Numbered from the stretch's first letter, positions 34,430 to 45,232 are shown. The stretch is DNA of 64,000 bases from Stomoxys calcitrans (GCF_963082655.1 NC_081552.1:199500781-199564780), one strand, 5' to 3'. A program made the numbers and translations. Notes: generated by a model from the letters alone, not told the origin.

Positions 34430-34800
34430 CTTATTTGTGACTCGTCCAGACGAGTAATGCGTAACTCTTCTAGAAGAGTTTCTTATACATCTTCTACAAC
34501 ACTTACTTTTTACTCGTCCACGCGATTTTCGCGCGATTCATAGATCTTTCAAGGCTCTTCTAACTTCTAACTCGTTAGCAACTCATTTAGAAGATTCGCG
34601 GAATACTCTTCCGCTTTTATCTTGAGGACACAACTCCTCACAACGGGAGAATCGTCTACGACTCTTAGACGAGATCGTCCACGATCATAACCTTCATGTA
34701 GAAGATTCGCTGAAGATTGTTTAGTGATCAACAATGTTTGCAGTGATCTAACCGATAATCGTAACGCGTCCTCCATTGGTGTGGTATCCATGTGCCGATT
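34430..34800. repeat. Patch of short palindromes, unidentified
   Basis: Many small inverted repeats in 370 bp: ctcgtccagacgag near 34441, the perfect 18-mer aactcttctagaagagtt at 34463-34480, ttcgcgcgattc, and cgactcttagacgag near 34658. The words actcgt, cttcta and agaagatt recur. No protein or known repeat end is recognised. Confidence 0.5.
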
Positions 34801-34847
34801 TGTCTAAAAAAAATCTGACAATATTTTTTTTCTTCAAAACTCATATA

Positions 34848-35082
34848 TTGGGTTGCCCAAAAAGTAATTTCGGATTTTTTAAAACAAAGTAAATGCATTT
34901 TTAATAAAACTTTGAATGAACTTTAATCAAATATACGTTTTTTACACTTTTTTTCTAAAGCAAGCTAAAAGCAACAGCTGATAACTCACAGAAGAAAGAA
35001 TGCAATTACAGAGTCACAAGCTGTGAAAAAATTTTTCATCGCCGACTATATGAAAAATCCGCAATTACTTTTTGGGCAACCC
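34848..35082 (+). mobile_element. Mariner-type MITE, copy 2
   Basis: Left terminus ttgggttgcccaaaaagtaa after TA (34846-34847). The right terminus ends gggcaaccc before TA (35083-35084), lacking the last two bases of the perfect form. The internal sequence matches the copies at 28026 and 56103. About 235 bp, no protein. Confidence 0.9.
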
Positions 35083-35224
35083 TAACAATCTCCTCTTTTG
35101 TGTGTATCATTCTATTGGTCAGTCAGCTCGACTAAAATACGCGAATGCATGAATTGATCCCCATGACCCGACTTTAAAAGGCCAAAACAAATATTAAAAC
35201 CAATTTTTGAATATATGTTTGTCC

Positions 35225-37260
35225 TTTTTAAGCCACTAGCCGAACCGGGCCGCTCCGCTGCACCTTCTTTAACTCTCTAATATCTTTTTAGGGTGGGGAC
35301 ACTTCGCTCTGAATGCGGATATCGAATATCGAATCCTGGCAAGACCATTGGGGAAAGCGGTGTTTATCCCCCTTAATGTTGGCGATATATGCGTGGTACA
35401 ATGCCATGCATGGTCATTTAAAAAATTTTTCCCAAACAGATGTCGCACTGCGGGACGCCGTTCGGACTCGGCTATAGAAAAGGTCCCTTTTCACATTGAG
35501 TTTAAACTTGCATCGGAAAGCACTCATTGATATGTGAGAATTTGCCCCTTCTCGGTTCCTGGTGGTAATGTTCTTCCTTAGGGTAATGTTCTCATAAGGA
35601 GAGGGATGGTACCTCAGACATTGCGACTCAAATATGGATATCAAATTCGTGCTGCTCTTACAAATCCCTTTAATTTGAGCCCCATATTGCCATGGCCGGT
35701 AAATATGAACCGTTTGGTGGGTGTTTTGGGACTGGGGCGGCCACCGGCACTTTGACTGAAAATAGATATCAAATTCTTTCTTCATTCCCATCGGAAATGA
35801 TGTTCAGTTTAGGGGGTGCTTTAGGGTGTACCCCAAAACACTTGGCTCCAAAACTGGATATAAAAATCTTTGTCATAATGAGTCAACTTGGACCCAAATT
35901 TAAATACCATATTCGTTTTCTGGCCTCCAATACCTTTCATTTCATACCCTTTTGTGCCCATCGGACCACTTTCGGATATGGGTGACGTGGGGAAAGGTGG
36001 AGGGTCCGCCTTTACCCGATATCTAAAAATTATATAGCCTATGTTTCCTTCCAGACAAACGTACACAATCTATGAAAATTTTACGAAAATCGGTCTAATG
36101 ACGTGGCGTGACCCCCTATACTTCGATCTGATTTTGTATGCCAGATTCGAAATCTACTCCCGAATAACTTTCATATGAGCCCCATATTGAAATGAACGTC
36201 CAATATATCTGTTTGGAGGAGTTTTGGGTTTGGGGCGGCCCGATGGGTACTTAGACTCAAATTTTAATACTATATTCATATGCCACTCTCCAATACCTTT
36301 CATTTGATACCTATATTGTCCCGAACGGTCCACTTTCGATTTTGGGTTGTGTTTTTTGCGGTAAGGGGGAGGGTCCGTCTCCCCTTCTGATACCGAAAAA
36401 TTATATAGCTTATGTTTCCTTCCAGACCAACCTACACTTAGACTCAAATTTTAATACTATATTCGTATGCCACTCTCCAATACCTTTCATTTGATACCTA
36501 TATTGTCCCGATCGGTCCATTTTCGATTTTGGGTTGTGTTTTTTGCGGTAAGGGGGAGGGTCCGTCCCCCTTCTGATACCGAAAAATTATATAGCCTATG
36601 TTTCCTTCCAGACCAACCTTCACAATATGCGAAAATGTCGAGAAAATCAGTTTTGCCGTTTTTCAGCCTATACGGAACAATTAAACCGAGTCCCATATAT
36701 CCGTGATTGGCTAATGTGCCCATTTTGGGAGTTTCTGTGGCGGTGGGATGACGCCCTATACTTCGACATGAATTTTTATGCCAGATTCGTTATCTACTCC
36801 CGCATACTTTTCATTTGATAACCATATTGTCCTTATCGGTCCACTTTTGATTTTGGATGGTGTTTTTAGGGTAACGGTGGAGGGTCCGCCCCCTATAAAT
36901 TATAAAACATATTCCTACTTCCTGACCATATTCGTAATCTACTCCTGAATACCTTTCATTTGAGTCCTGATCATGACAATATGCATGATCGTCAAATAAA
37001 CCAATTTTAATGGGGTTTTGGGGCTGGGGCGGCCCCCCAGGTACTTGGACCTAACTTTTATTATGAAATTCGTACTCTACTCTTGAATGCCTTTCATTTG
37101 AATCCCATATTGTCGCGATCGTTTTGCCTTTATGTTTGGGTAGTACTTTTGTGGTAAGGGGGAGGGTCCGCCCCCTCCCGATATCAAAAACTGATATAGC
37201 CTATGTTTTTTTCCAGACCAACCTACACAATCTGTGAAAATTTTTTGAGTTATCTATTTT
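35225..37260 (+). repeat. Family 2 repeat, long copy with left boundary
   Basis: Starts near ccactagccgaaccgggccg (35232-35251), the left boundary also seen in reverse at 16030-16060. It continues with many tttcatttgagccccatatt units and ends with several ggggagggtccgccccc blocks, each followed by tatagcctatgtttccttcc and agaccaac. The last part (36360-36620) is itself duplicated. A SINE relic sits near the left side. Confidence 0.75.
35286..35590 (+). repeat. SINE copy with decayed 5' end
   Basis: The B box (atcgaatcctggcaagacca) and the body (gatgtcgcactgcgggacgc, cgttcggactcggctat) are present. The A box is unrecognisable and the 3' end is duplicated or garbled (ggtaatgttcttccttaggg, then taatgttct). 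Confidence 0.75.
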
Positions 37261-38015
37261 AAAATCATCATACTTCTACATATCAAGGATTTTACAGTTC
37301 TAATTGGATTTAGTAGTTATGGTGATACTCTATTTCATCACAAATGGCGGCTCCGATGGTATGTTATTTACATCGCCTGGAATATGAAGCATTGCACCAA
37401 GTTTAACACCATGTCCATAACTGCTGCTTGACCTAAGTGCTTCATGAAAATTTGGTGGGTAGTGTAGCATTTGCTGCAAGGCTTCAGTCCTATCCTCCTT
37501 CTCCCCTCAAATGATGATAATGGCCATGTCGTAGTAAATCTCCTACATCGCTCAACAGGCTTTAACCACATAATGAATGACTATCTTTGCACTGCTACTG
37601 CTACTGCACTTTTTCTATTCAACTGCTATTGGCGAGGTGTTGAGCTCTAGTTGGCCTTCCCGCAAATGCCATAGGATGTGTTGATTATGAACTATGATTT
37701 ATTGTTAATACTTCTGTTCTGTTTGTACCATTAGCGTTTCGAAATTATAGTCTTCCCTTTCGGGCTATGAGTCTACAGAGATTTTTTCATGTATTTGGAA
37801 AAAAAATTTGGACTAAACCAGGACGAAAGCTTTCATAAATTCGTTCGTGTGTAATGGTTGTGTCAACCGCTGTGTATTCTCCAGCTGCTGTTGCTACTGG
37901 TGCCACAGGAAAAAATATTCTAATTTAAAGTCGTACATTTTCTCAGGCATATTTCTAAGTGAATTATAGTAGGCGATTTTGTTATGAAAATGAAGGGAAA
38001 TAGAAAAGATACAGG
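37261..38015. other. Unique-looking DNA, no gene recognised
   Basis: No repeat end or protein family was recognised. The 67-codon minus frame at 37368-37571 has no motif. Confidence 0.45.
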
Positions 38016-38019
38016 AGAG

Positions 38020-38078
38020 AGTAGAGAAGAAGAAGATGGGACACTTCTCCTACGTGTCCCATCTTCTTCTTCTCTACT
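38020..38078. repeat. Perfect 25-bp hairpin with 9-base loop
   Basis: Arm 38020-38044 (agtagagaagaagaagatgg + gacac) and arm 38054-38078 are exact reverse complements around ttctcctac. It is isolated from any repeat family I recognise. No flanking lower stem is obvious, so I do not call it a microRNA. Confidence 0.95.
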
Positions 38079-38296
38079 TTTTCTGAATAGTTGAATATAT
38101 CAACGATAAGCAAAATGAGAAACCGTTGATCTTCACATCTTTGATTGGCATGCAACATTTTTATTTGGAGGAGGTTTACTTAACTTTTGTCTATAAAAAT
38201 TTTGCCTCTGAGAGCCTATTCTATGGTCTGCCGACACAAATTTAGATCTTTCAAGTCCAGTTATATTCTAAGGTAGAAAAACGCCTCACGTTTTTA

Positions 38297-39697
38297 TACC
38301 CTCCACCATAAGATGGGGGGTATACTAATTTCGTCATTCTGTTTGTAACTACTCGAAATATTCGTCTGAGACCCCATAAAGTATATATATTCTTGATCGT
38401 CGTGACATTTTATGTCGATCTAGCCATGTCCGTCCGTCTGTCCGTCCGTCCGTCCGTCCGTCCGTCCGTCCGTCCGTCCGTCTGTCCGTCCGTCCGTCCG
38501 TCCGTCCGTCCGTCTGTCTGTCGAAAGCACGCTAACTTTCGAAGGAGTAAAGCTAGCCGCTTGAAATTTTGCACAAATACTTCTTATTAGTGTAGGTCGG
38601 TTGGTATTGTAAATGGGCCATATCGGTCCATGTTTTGATATAGCTGCCATATAAACCGATCTTGGGTCTTGACTTCTTGAGCCTGTAGAGTGCGCAATTC
38701 TTATCCGATTGGAATGAAATTTTGCACGACGTGTTTTGCTTTGATATCCAACAACTGTGCCAAGTATGGTTCAAATCGGTTCATAACCTGATATAGCTGC
38801 CATATAAACCGATCTTGGGTCTTGACTTCTTGAGCCTCTAGCGTGCGCAATTCTTATCCGATCAGAATGAAATTTTGCACAACGTGTTTTGTTATGATAT
38901 CCAACAACTGCGCCAAGTATGGTTCAAATCGGTCTATAACCTGATATAGCTACCATATAAACCGATCTTGGGTCTTGACTTCTTGATCCTTTAGAGGGCA
39001 CAATTCTTATCCGATTTGAATCAATTTTTGCACGAAGTATTTCGTTATGATATCCAACAGCTGTGCCAAGTATGGTTCAAATCGGTGCATAACCTGATAT
39101 AGCTGTCATATAAACAGATCTGGGGATTTGATTTCTTGAGCTTCTGGAGGGCGCAATTCCTATCCGATTTGGCTGAAATTTTGCATGACGTATTTTATTT
39201 TTACTTTCAACAACTGTGTCAAATAAGGCTCAAATCGGTTCATAACCTGATATAGGTGCCATATAAACCGATCTGGGATCTTGACTTCTTGACCCCTAGA
39301 GGTCGCAATTATTATCCGATATGCCTGAAATTTGTACGATGGACGATGTACGATGGATCCTCTCATGACCATCAACAAATGTGTTTATTATGGTCTGAAT
39401 CGGTCTATAGCCCGATACAGATCCCATATAAATAGTTCTCTCTATTTTACTTCGTGAGCCCCAATGGGCGCAATTCTTATACGAATTGGCTGAAATTTTA
39501 CACAGGTCTCCAACATATAATTTAATTGTGGTCCGAACCGGACTATATCTTGATATCGTTTTAATAGCAGAGCAACTCTTTTCTTATATCCTTTTTTGCC
39601 TAAGAAGAGATGCCGGGAAAAGAACTCGACAAATGCGATCCATGGTGGAGGGTATATAAGATTCGGCCCGGCCGAACTTAGCACGCTTTTACTTGTT
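38297..39697 (+). repeat. Complete DINE-like element with GTCY microsatellite
   Basis: The most complete copy. The left end is taccctccaccataagatgg. A core with agtatatatattcttgatc and gtcgatctagccatgtccg leads into about 23 GTCC/GTCT units (38429-38522). A conserved block (gaaggagtaaagctagccgc, ttgaaattttgcacaaatac) is followed by six units of about 150 bp (ccgatcttgggtcttgactt). The right end has ccatggtggagggtatataa, a cggcccggccg palindrome and cacgcttttacttgtt. A TA run plus a GTCY tract around a conserved core is the mini-me/DINE-1 layout described in Diptera (HINE-type Helentron derivatives). No protein is encoded. Confidence 0.85.
38429..38522 (+). repeat. GTCC/GTCT microsatellite inside the DINE-like element
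   Basis: About 23 tandem GTCY tetramers, at the position where mini-me/DINE-1 repeats carry their proto-microsatellite. Other copies here have shortened or lost it (58262, 61483, 25985). Confidence 0.95.
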
Positions 39698-39869
39698 TTT
39701 TTTAATTTTTGTAATCTAATTATTCTTAGTTTTTAATGTTTTCACTTCTTCCCTATAAAATTCTAATATTTTTTTTTCTTTTCTTTCTAGGTAAGTTCCA
39801 TTTTATCATTTAAAAGTTCCAACATCGCAAAATATCAGGTATGTGGCTTCTAGCAAACTAGCCAAGTCA

Positions 39870-39965
39870 GTGACCTATTTGTAGAAAAGTTTAAGGGGAA
39901 CGAATGCCTCACAAACATGTATACAGTGAGGGAATAACCACTGCTGAAATTATTTTCTGATTACT
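39870..39965 (-). repeat. SINE body fragment, decayed
   Basis: Shares agggaataaccactgctgaa, then attattttctgatt, and the cctcacaaacat word with the reverse SINE copies at 40417 and 44004. Promoter and 3' end are missing. Confidence 0.45.
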
Positions 39966-40026
39966 TTTTGAAGTATTTTTATTTTTTCTAAAACTTTACT
40001 GGGGGTGGTTAGCCAACTCCCAGAGA

Positions 40027-40265
40027 CCTTTTCATATAGACCGATCTCTCGATTTAAGGTCTTAGGCCCATAAAAGGCCTATTTTGCTCAATTTTCGGAC
40101 ACGAAGTTATTTTAGAACTAAACAAGGATGTTGAGGTCCTTGTTTAGTTTGGCCCAGATCGATTTAGATTTTGATATGGAGCTGCCATATACACCAATCT
40201 CTCTATTTAAGGTCTTGGGGCCCATAATAGGGCCCGATTTCTCAGAAATTTGGTATAGTGAATTG
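40027..40265 (+). repeat. DINE-like units, short remnant
   Basis: One and a half units of the 'ctctcgattta' subfamily: tagaccgatctctcgattta, aaggtcttaggcccataaaa, and a second unit at about 40180. An inverted piece (acaaggatgttgaggtcctt, then gtttag) sits between them. Confidence 0.7.
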
Positions 40266-40274
40266 TGTTGTGTC

Positions 40275-41433
40275 CATGGTTATCACAGGAAGCTTAGCTG
40301 AAAGCTACCGGAAACCCATGGTACGACCAAGAGTGTCAAGATGCTACTGAAGCCAAGAATGCGACATACAGAGCAACCCTGCAATCAGTAGCAACGCGCC
40401 AGATGAAGGAGAGGTAAAATTGCAAATTTTGCCCATGAACATTCCACTAAGGAACAGGGGCAAACTTCTCACATATCAATGCGTGCAGTCCGATTCAAGT
40501 TTTAAGCTCAATGATAAGGGGCCTCCTTTTTATAGCCGAGTCCGAACGGCATGCCGCAGTGCAACACCTCTTTCCAGAGAAGTTTTATATGGCATAGTAC
40601 CTTACAAATGTTGTCAGCATTAAGAGGGGAAAACCACCGTTGAAAATTTTTTCTGATGGTCTCGCCAGGATTCGAACCCAGACAATCAGTGTCATAGGCG
40701 GACATGCTAACCTCTGCGCTACGGTGGCCTCCTGATGAAGGAGAGGTATCAGCAGAAAAGGAGAGAGGAGAAACGTCTATTCCGCAGAAAGAAAAAGCAT
40801 TTGAGATGTGCAGGAGTCAGAATCAAACCGGTGGCTTTGGAGCAGGCATATCCTCCTCTTAGATAAAGAAGGAAATCTGGTAACTGGCACAGATAGCATC
40901 CTGAGAATATGGAAAGAATATTGTACCCAACTGCTGATGTCCGACGGTGGCGGCGAAGAGGATAACGCCGATCCAATCAATGATGATGGTATAGAATATT
41001 TACCTCCTAGTCAGAATGAGGTCCAATGACCCGACTTAAGAACAACAAGGCAGCAGGAGCCGACGGGTTACCCGCTGAACTATTTAAGACCGGAGGCGAC
41101 ACGCTGATAAGGCGAATGCATCAGCTTGTCTGCGCAATGCCCCTATCGCATACAAGATACTCTCGAGCGTATTGTGTGAAAGATTAATACCTAAAGTCAA
41201 TGAGATAAAGTGAGCCCCATCAGTGCGGCTTAAGATCTGGTAAATCCAGCCTAGACCAGATATTCACACTGCGCCAAATGCTGGAAAAGACCCGAGAAAG
41301 ACAAATCAACACCTACCACCTCTTTATTGATTACAAAGCAGCTTTTGGCGGGAGGCGAGCAATAGCCCTATACGTTCAAAAGGTATTTAAAGCCATGTCT
41401 GAGTTTGGTATCCCTGCAAAATTTGTAAGACTG
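40275..41433 (+). mobile_element. Non-LTR retrotransposon relic (RTE/jockey-like), split by a SINE
   Basis: Upstream part 40275-40416 and downstream part 40749-41433. Translations include RKKKHLRCAGVRIK-like basic text and IDKEGNLVTGTDSILRIWKEYC-like linker, followed by reverse transcriptase blocks NNKAAGADGLPAELFKTGGD (about 41041-41105), QCGLRSGKSSLDQIFTLRQM (about 41222-41282) and HLFIDYKAAF (about 41319-41348). Frames are shifted several times. A DINE-like repeat takes over at about 41434. Clade assignment is uncertain. Confidence 0.75.
40417..40733 (-). repeat. tRNA-derived SINE with a 15-bp target-site duplication
   Basis: Reverse-oriented complete copy. gatgaaggagaggta flanks it exactly at 40402-40416 and 40734-40748. 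The reverse strand has an A box (gtagcgcagaggttagcatg), a B box (ggttcgaatcctggcgagac), the conserved body, and the 3' end (ttccttagtggaatgttcat, then gggcaaaatttgcaatttt). A target duplication of this size indicates LINE-type (target-primed) insertion. The target is the older LINE relic. Confidence 0.93.
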
Positions 41434-41823
41434 CAGGATGACACTTTCTGTTATGACTTTCAACAACTGTGCTAGGTACGGTCCAAATCGATCAAGAACT
41501 TGGTATAGCTCCCATAGAAACCGATCTCCCGATTTGACGTTTTGAGCCCCTGGAAGCCTCAGTTTTCATCCGATTTGGAATTTTGCATGAATTGTTCTGT
41601 TATGACTTCTAACAATTGTGCCAAGTACGGTCCAAATCGGTGCAGAACCTGATATAAATCCCATGTAAACCGGTCTCTCGATCATCCTTTTTCGGTTCCT
41701 AGAGCTTTAATTTTGGTGGTTTGATAGAAGTCTGGTATGTATTTATTTTGTAAATTTTTAGCTGACTCCCTGGTGGTGGCTTCCCAAGATTAGGTCCGGC
41801 CGAACATAGCACGCTTTTACTTA
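41434..41823 (+). repeat. DINE-like element, 5'-truncated, with right end
   Basis: Two units (gtacggtccaaatcgatcaa, ctcccatagaaaccgatctc, ccgatttgacg) followed by the right end: tggtggtggcttcccaagat, a gtccggccgaac block and cacgcttttactta. Confidence 0.75.
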
Positions 41824-42969
41824 TCAATTTTATTTTTTTCTTCTTTTATTTGATTATTTTTGTTATGTTTGCTTTAGAATTACCTTATTACTTCATATAT
41901 CCCTCGTTTCAAATGAATTTCAGCATCACTGTTCATCACATATGCTCCTAATATTCTATTCATGCACGTTGGGGCAACTGAAATGCATGCAGCTCAGCCA
42001 ACATGTTTTCTCACACTTGGCAGTTAGGTCGCTGGTTGGTCACGGGTGTGTGCCTACTGGTTCATTTCTCTACAAAAGGCATTTCTAATGTTCAGTCTAG
42101 AATTTATGTGCAAATATAATTCCACTATGCATCGAGAATCTTATGGGGCAAAAGCGCTAAGGCGAAAAAAGCAAAAGAGGGCCTGTAATATTGTTGGACA
42201 AGAAAAATTCTGTATTCAATGTTAGCATAATAAGGCAAATTTTTCCACCAACATCATATTAAAGAACAGAGTCACCTCTATCCATTGTAATTTTTAGCTC
42301 AATTTAAAGGGAGCTCTTTTTTTATATGGCCGGTTCCAAATGGTGCGCCACTAAGCTACACCTCTTTGTAGAGATTTTCAAAATGCCTGCAGGCCTTCGA
42401 AATAGTTAAAGCGTTATAAGGAGAGTAGCCACTGCTACAAAGGTTTTGATGATACAAGAGAAGTGTCAGAAATAGAGTGTTCGTAGGAAACTTTCTGATA
42501 TGAACTTTATTAATAGCTTGGAAAAATCCATTGAGGCCCTTATAACATTAAGCCTCTTTGACTTCTGTCATTACTCGAATGCCCTCACTAGCTTCATCTT
42601 TTTGACTACATAGTGCACTGTAATTTATTTATACGAATTCACAACATATGATGAAAGTTTGTGCTACATAAGTAAAGAAGTTGAAAAAAAAACACGACTA
42701 TCCATTTCAGCGCTAGGTTACTTTAATTTCTCTGTGTCATATTTCATTTCATCGTCACAAGCAATGGTATTAAAGTCACTTGCTTTTTGTTGAGCATAGT
42801 TGATTGAATTATGTGAGAAAAGAAAGACATAAAATTTACAGTCTTTTTAAACAATCACTACAGTCTTACACTAAATTTGGCGGAATCTAGTAGATTAACC
42901 CATTAAAGCCGAATGGGTAAACAAATACCCAAGCTGTCTTAGAAAAATTCCAGCTCGAATTAGGAAAAA
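41824..42969. other. AT-rich DNA with one decayed SINE, no gene
   Basis: A reverse SINE relic is visible at about 42285-42455 (ttttagctcaatttaaaggg; ctacacctctttgtagagat; ggagagtagccactgct). The remainder shows no repeat end or protein family. Confidence 0.5.
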
Positions 42970-43380
42970 AAAAAAATGATACCGAATGCCATACTAATGT
43001 TTTGCCAACTTCCACTCACTAAACATCTCGTCTTCCCATGGTCCGGACTTTTCCGAGAATTTTCGTCATTCTGCCGACCGTTCTTCCACACTCTTCCACA
43101 ATGCTACTGGCGGGATCTTCGCCCATGCCTTCAACTTGGACTACGTCGCCCCGAAAGTCTTTGCATTTGCCATGTATATTGACTATGGTCTTTTTGCCCC
43201 TATGGCCACTTATACTGCTCTTTCGTTCCCTCTCATTCCCCTATGACCAGTCATCCGAACAATGTGGATCGTGCCATCTGCTGCCTTCTTTACACTCGAA
43301 CCGCCGTAACCTTGCCGTTTTGGTTGTTATACCTCTGATGACCAGTTTATAGTCCTTTATGATGTTCACACTTGACTCCC
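42970..43380 (-). pseudogene. LINE family P RNase H/3' fragment, reverse
   Basis: On the minus strand, ataacaaccaaaacggcaag, the gtaaagaaggcagcagatgg block, tggtcataggggaatgagag and gaagacgagatg align in order with family P at 33680-34010. Frames are destroyed. The plus-strand ORFs here (42976-43352) are shadows of this relic. Confidence 0.65.
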
Positions 43381-43390
43381 TCCGGCTGTC

Positions 43391-43590
43391 ATTAAACATG
43401 ACATAATGCCATCTAACATGGCATCATGTCATTAAATATAACATAATGTCATCTAACATGGCATCATGCCATTAAACATGACATAATGTCATCTAACATG
43501 ACATCATGCCATTAAACATAACATAATATCATCTAACATGACATCATGTCATTAATCATAACATAATGTCATCTAACATGACATCATGTC
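43391..43590 (+). repeat. 40-bp minisatellite, five units, built of palindromic 20-mers
   Basis: Five back-to-back 40-bp units: 43391, 43431, 43471, 43511 and 43551. Each is two related 20-mers (attaaacatgacataatgtc and atctaacatgacatcatgtc). The core atgacatcatgtcat is a near-perfect palindrome. Units differ by a few bases. Confidence 0.95.
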
Positions 43591-44003
43591 ATCAACTTGG
43601 TCTATCCACCGGAATTTTCGGCTTCCCGTTCTGCGCGTGGCTTCAGGCATGGTTGTCGTAAAAATCAGAACCAAAGTAATTGGCCTATTGCTTGATATGC
43701 CATTGTTAAATGTCCAAGAGAAATCATGCGTCCATGCCCATGAGTATGCAAAAGTCCATAGAGGAATTATTCGGAGTCTGTTCTCATTCACCCGGCGCAC
43801 TGTGGGATAGAATCGAAAAAAAACTAGTAAAAATCTGCAAATTATGAAAGAGTAGAGATATCTGAGGTGTTAAAGAGACCATGTGAGATCAATTTTATGT
43901 GGTGCGGGCACCTCTTGCAGGCCCCAAAATTTGGTAAAAGTTTGTTCGGGCTTCCAAGTCTTTGTTTGTGGTCCGATTTCCGAAAATTTTGTTTGCTAAA
44001 TTG
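43591..44003. other. No gene recognised
   Basis: A minus frame (43573-43800) ends GSRKFRWIDQVDD, faintly like the C-terminus of some LINE polyproteins, but this is too weak to call. No repeat boundary was seen. Confidence 0.35.
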
Positions 44004-44308
44004 TCAATTTTACCCATGAACTTTCTTCCACTAAGGCAAACTTCTCACATATCAATGAGTGCAGTCCGATTCAAGTTTAAGCTCAATGATAAGGGACCTC
44101 CTTCTTATAGCCGAGTCCGAACGTCGTACCGCAGTGCGATACCTCTTTGGAGAGAAGTTTTTACATGGTATAGTACCTCGCAAATGTTGCCAGCATTAGG
44201 AGGGGAAAACCACCGGTGAAAAATTTTTCTCATGGTCTCGCCAGGATTCGAACTCAGGCATTGAGCGTCATAGGCGGATATGCTAAACTCTGCACTATGG
44301 TGGCCTCC
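44004..44308 (-). repeat. tRNA-derived SINE, reverse, near-complete
   Basis: Ordered blocks match the 40417 copy: tacccatgaac end, cttctcacatatcaatgagt, tccgattcaagtttaagctc, ccgagtccgaacgtcgtacc, ctcgccaggattcgaactca (B box) and tgcactatggtggcctcc (5' end). The target duplication is not evident. Confidence 0.85.
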
Positions 44309-45232
44309 ACCCAAATAGTGCTCAAAGACCTCTACAAATACGTGCCCTATATGGTCTCCCAATATATGGTCTCGAGGATTTTCGATTTTTTTGATTTTGG
44401 CCGCGACAGGCTTCTTAATTTTGCGATTTACGAATGCGTTTGTGCTTTGATTTTCTTTTTGATGCATGATTTGGATTGGTGACAAAATTAACAACGACTT
44501 TGCGGCTAAGAGTGTCCACATCCGATTATACAGTTCAAAGTTATACAGTTTATCTCTACCCGTCTACAAATAACCGTTGAGTGTAGCGGCCGAGATTTCA
44601 TTTCACTCCCCGAAGAAAAAATATCCGTATTTTGGTGGTAATGCTTCAAGCGCACAACCAATCGTCAGACTAACAAATGAAGAAGAGAAGAATAAATCAG
44701 AAGGATGCACAGTTCATCCCCAGCCGATTCAGATTCAGACAGCGGCAGTGTTAAGGAAACAGTCATCGCAGCAGAATCAAGAGATGACATCAGGATGACG
44801 GCAGAAGTGAGCGAGGGCTAAGCTAAGCTAAGCTCACAAGAAGACCGAGAAGGCAATACAGGGCACGACGAAGGAGACAAAAGAGATTGCACCGGCACCG
44901 CAAACGCGCAAAAGTGCAGCATGCTGGAAGGCATAGAACTGACATTACAGGCACTTCTACAGAAGCTGGAAAATACTGCTGAAATGCTAAAAAAGAAGAG
45001 CTTTCCGTTTTCAAGTACTCTGGGAAGACCTAGTCAGCCCTTCCACAATGGAGACTCCAGACAGTGTTCTGCGGAGGGAGATAAAGTCGCAACAAGAACG
45101 AGGGAAGCACGCACGGCCCCGAGTCTTCATGGTGGACTGTGACTTCCAAAAGGACGACACAGCCATCACGGAAGCGAAAGATAGTCACTGAAAAAGATAA
45201 GGAGCCTCTTTCTTACGCCAGAGTGGCAAGGA

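Noticed and set aside
38020..38078. microRNA precursor
   Set aside because: Perfect 25-bp pairing with no extended imperfect stem or flanking structure; kept as a hairpin of unknown origin.
38393..38650. Open frames with Ser-Val-Arg-Pro or Asp-Gly-Arg-Thr repeats
   Set aside because: Translation of the GTCY microsatellite of a non-coding repeat.
43573..43800. LINE C-terminal domain (GSRKFRWIDQVDD)
   Set aside because: One short resemblance only, without neighbouring blocks in order.
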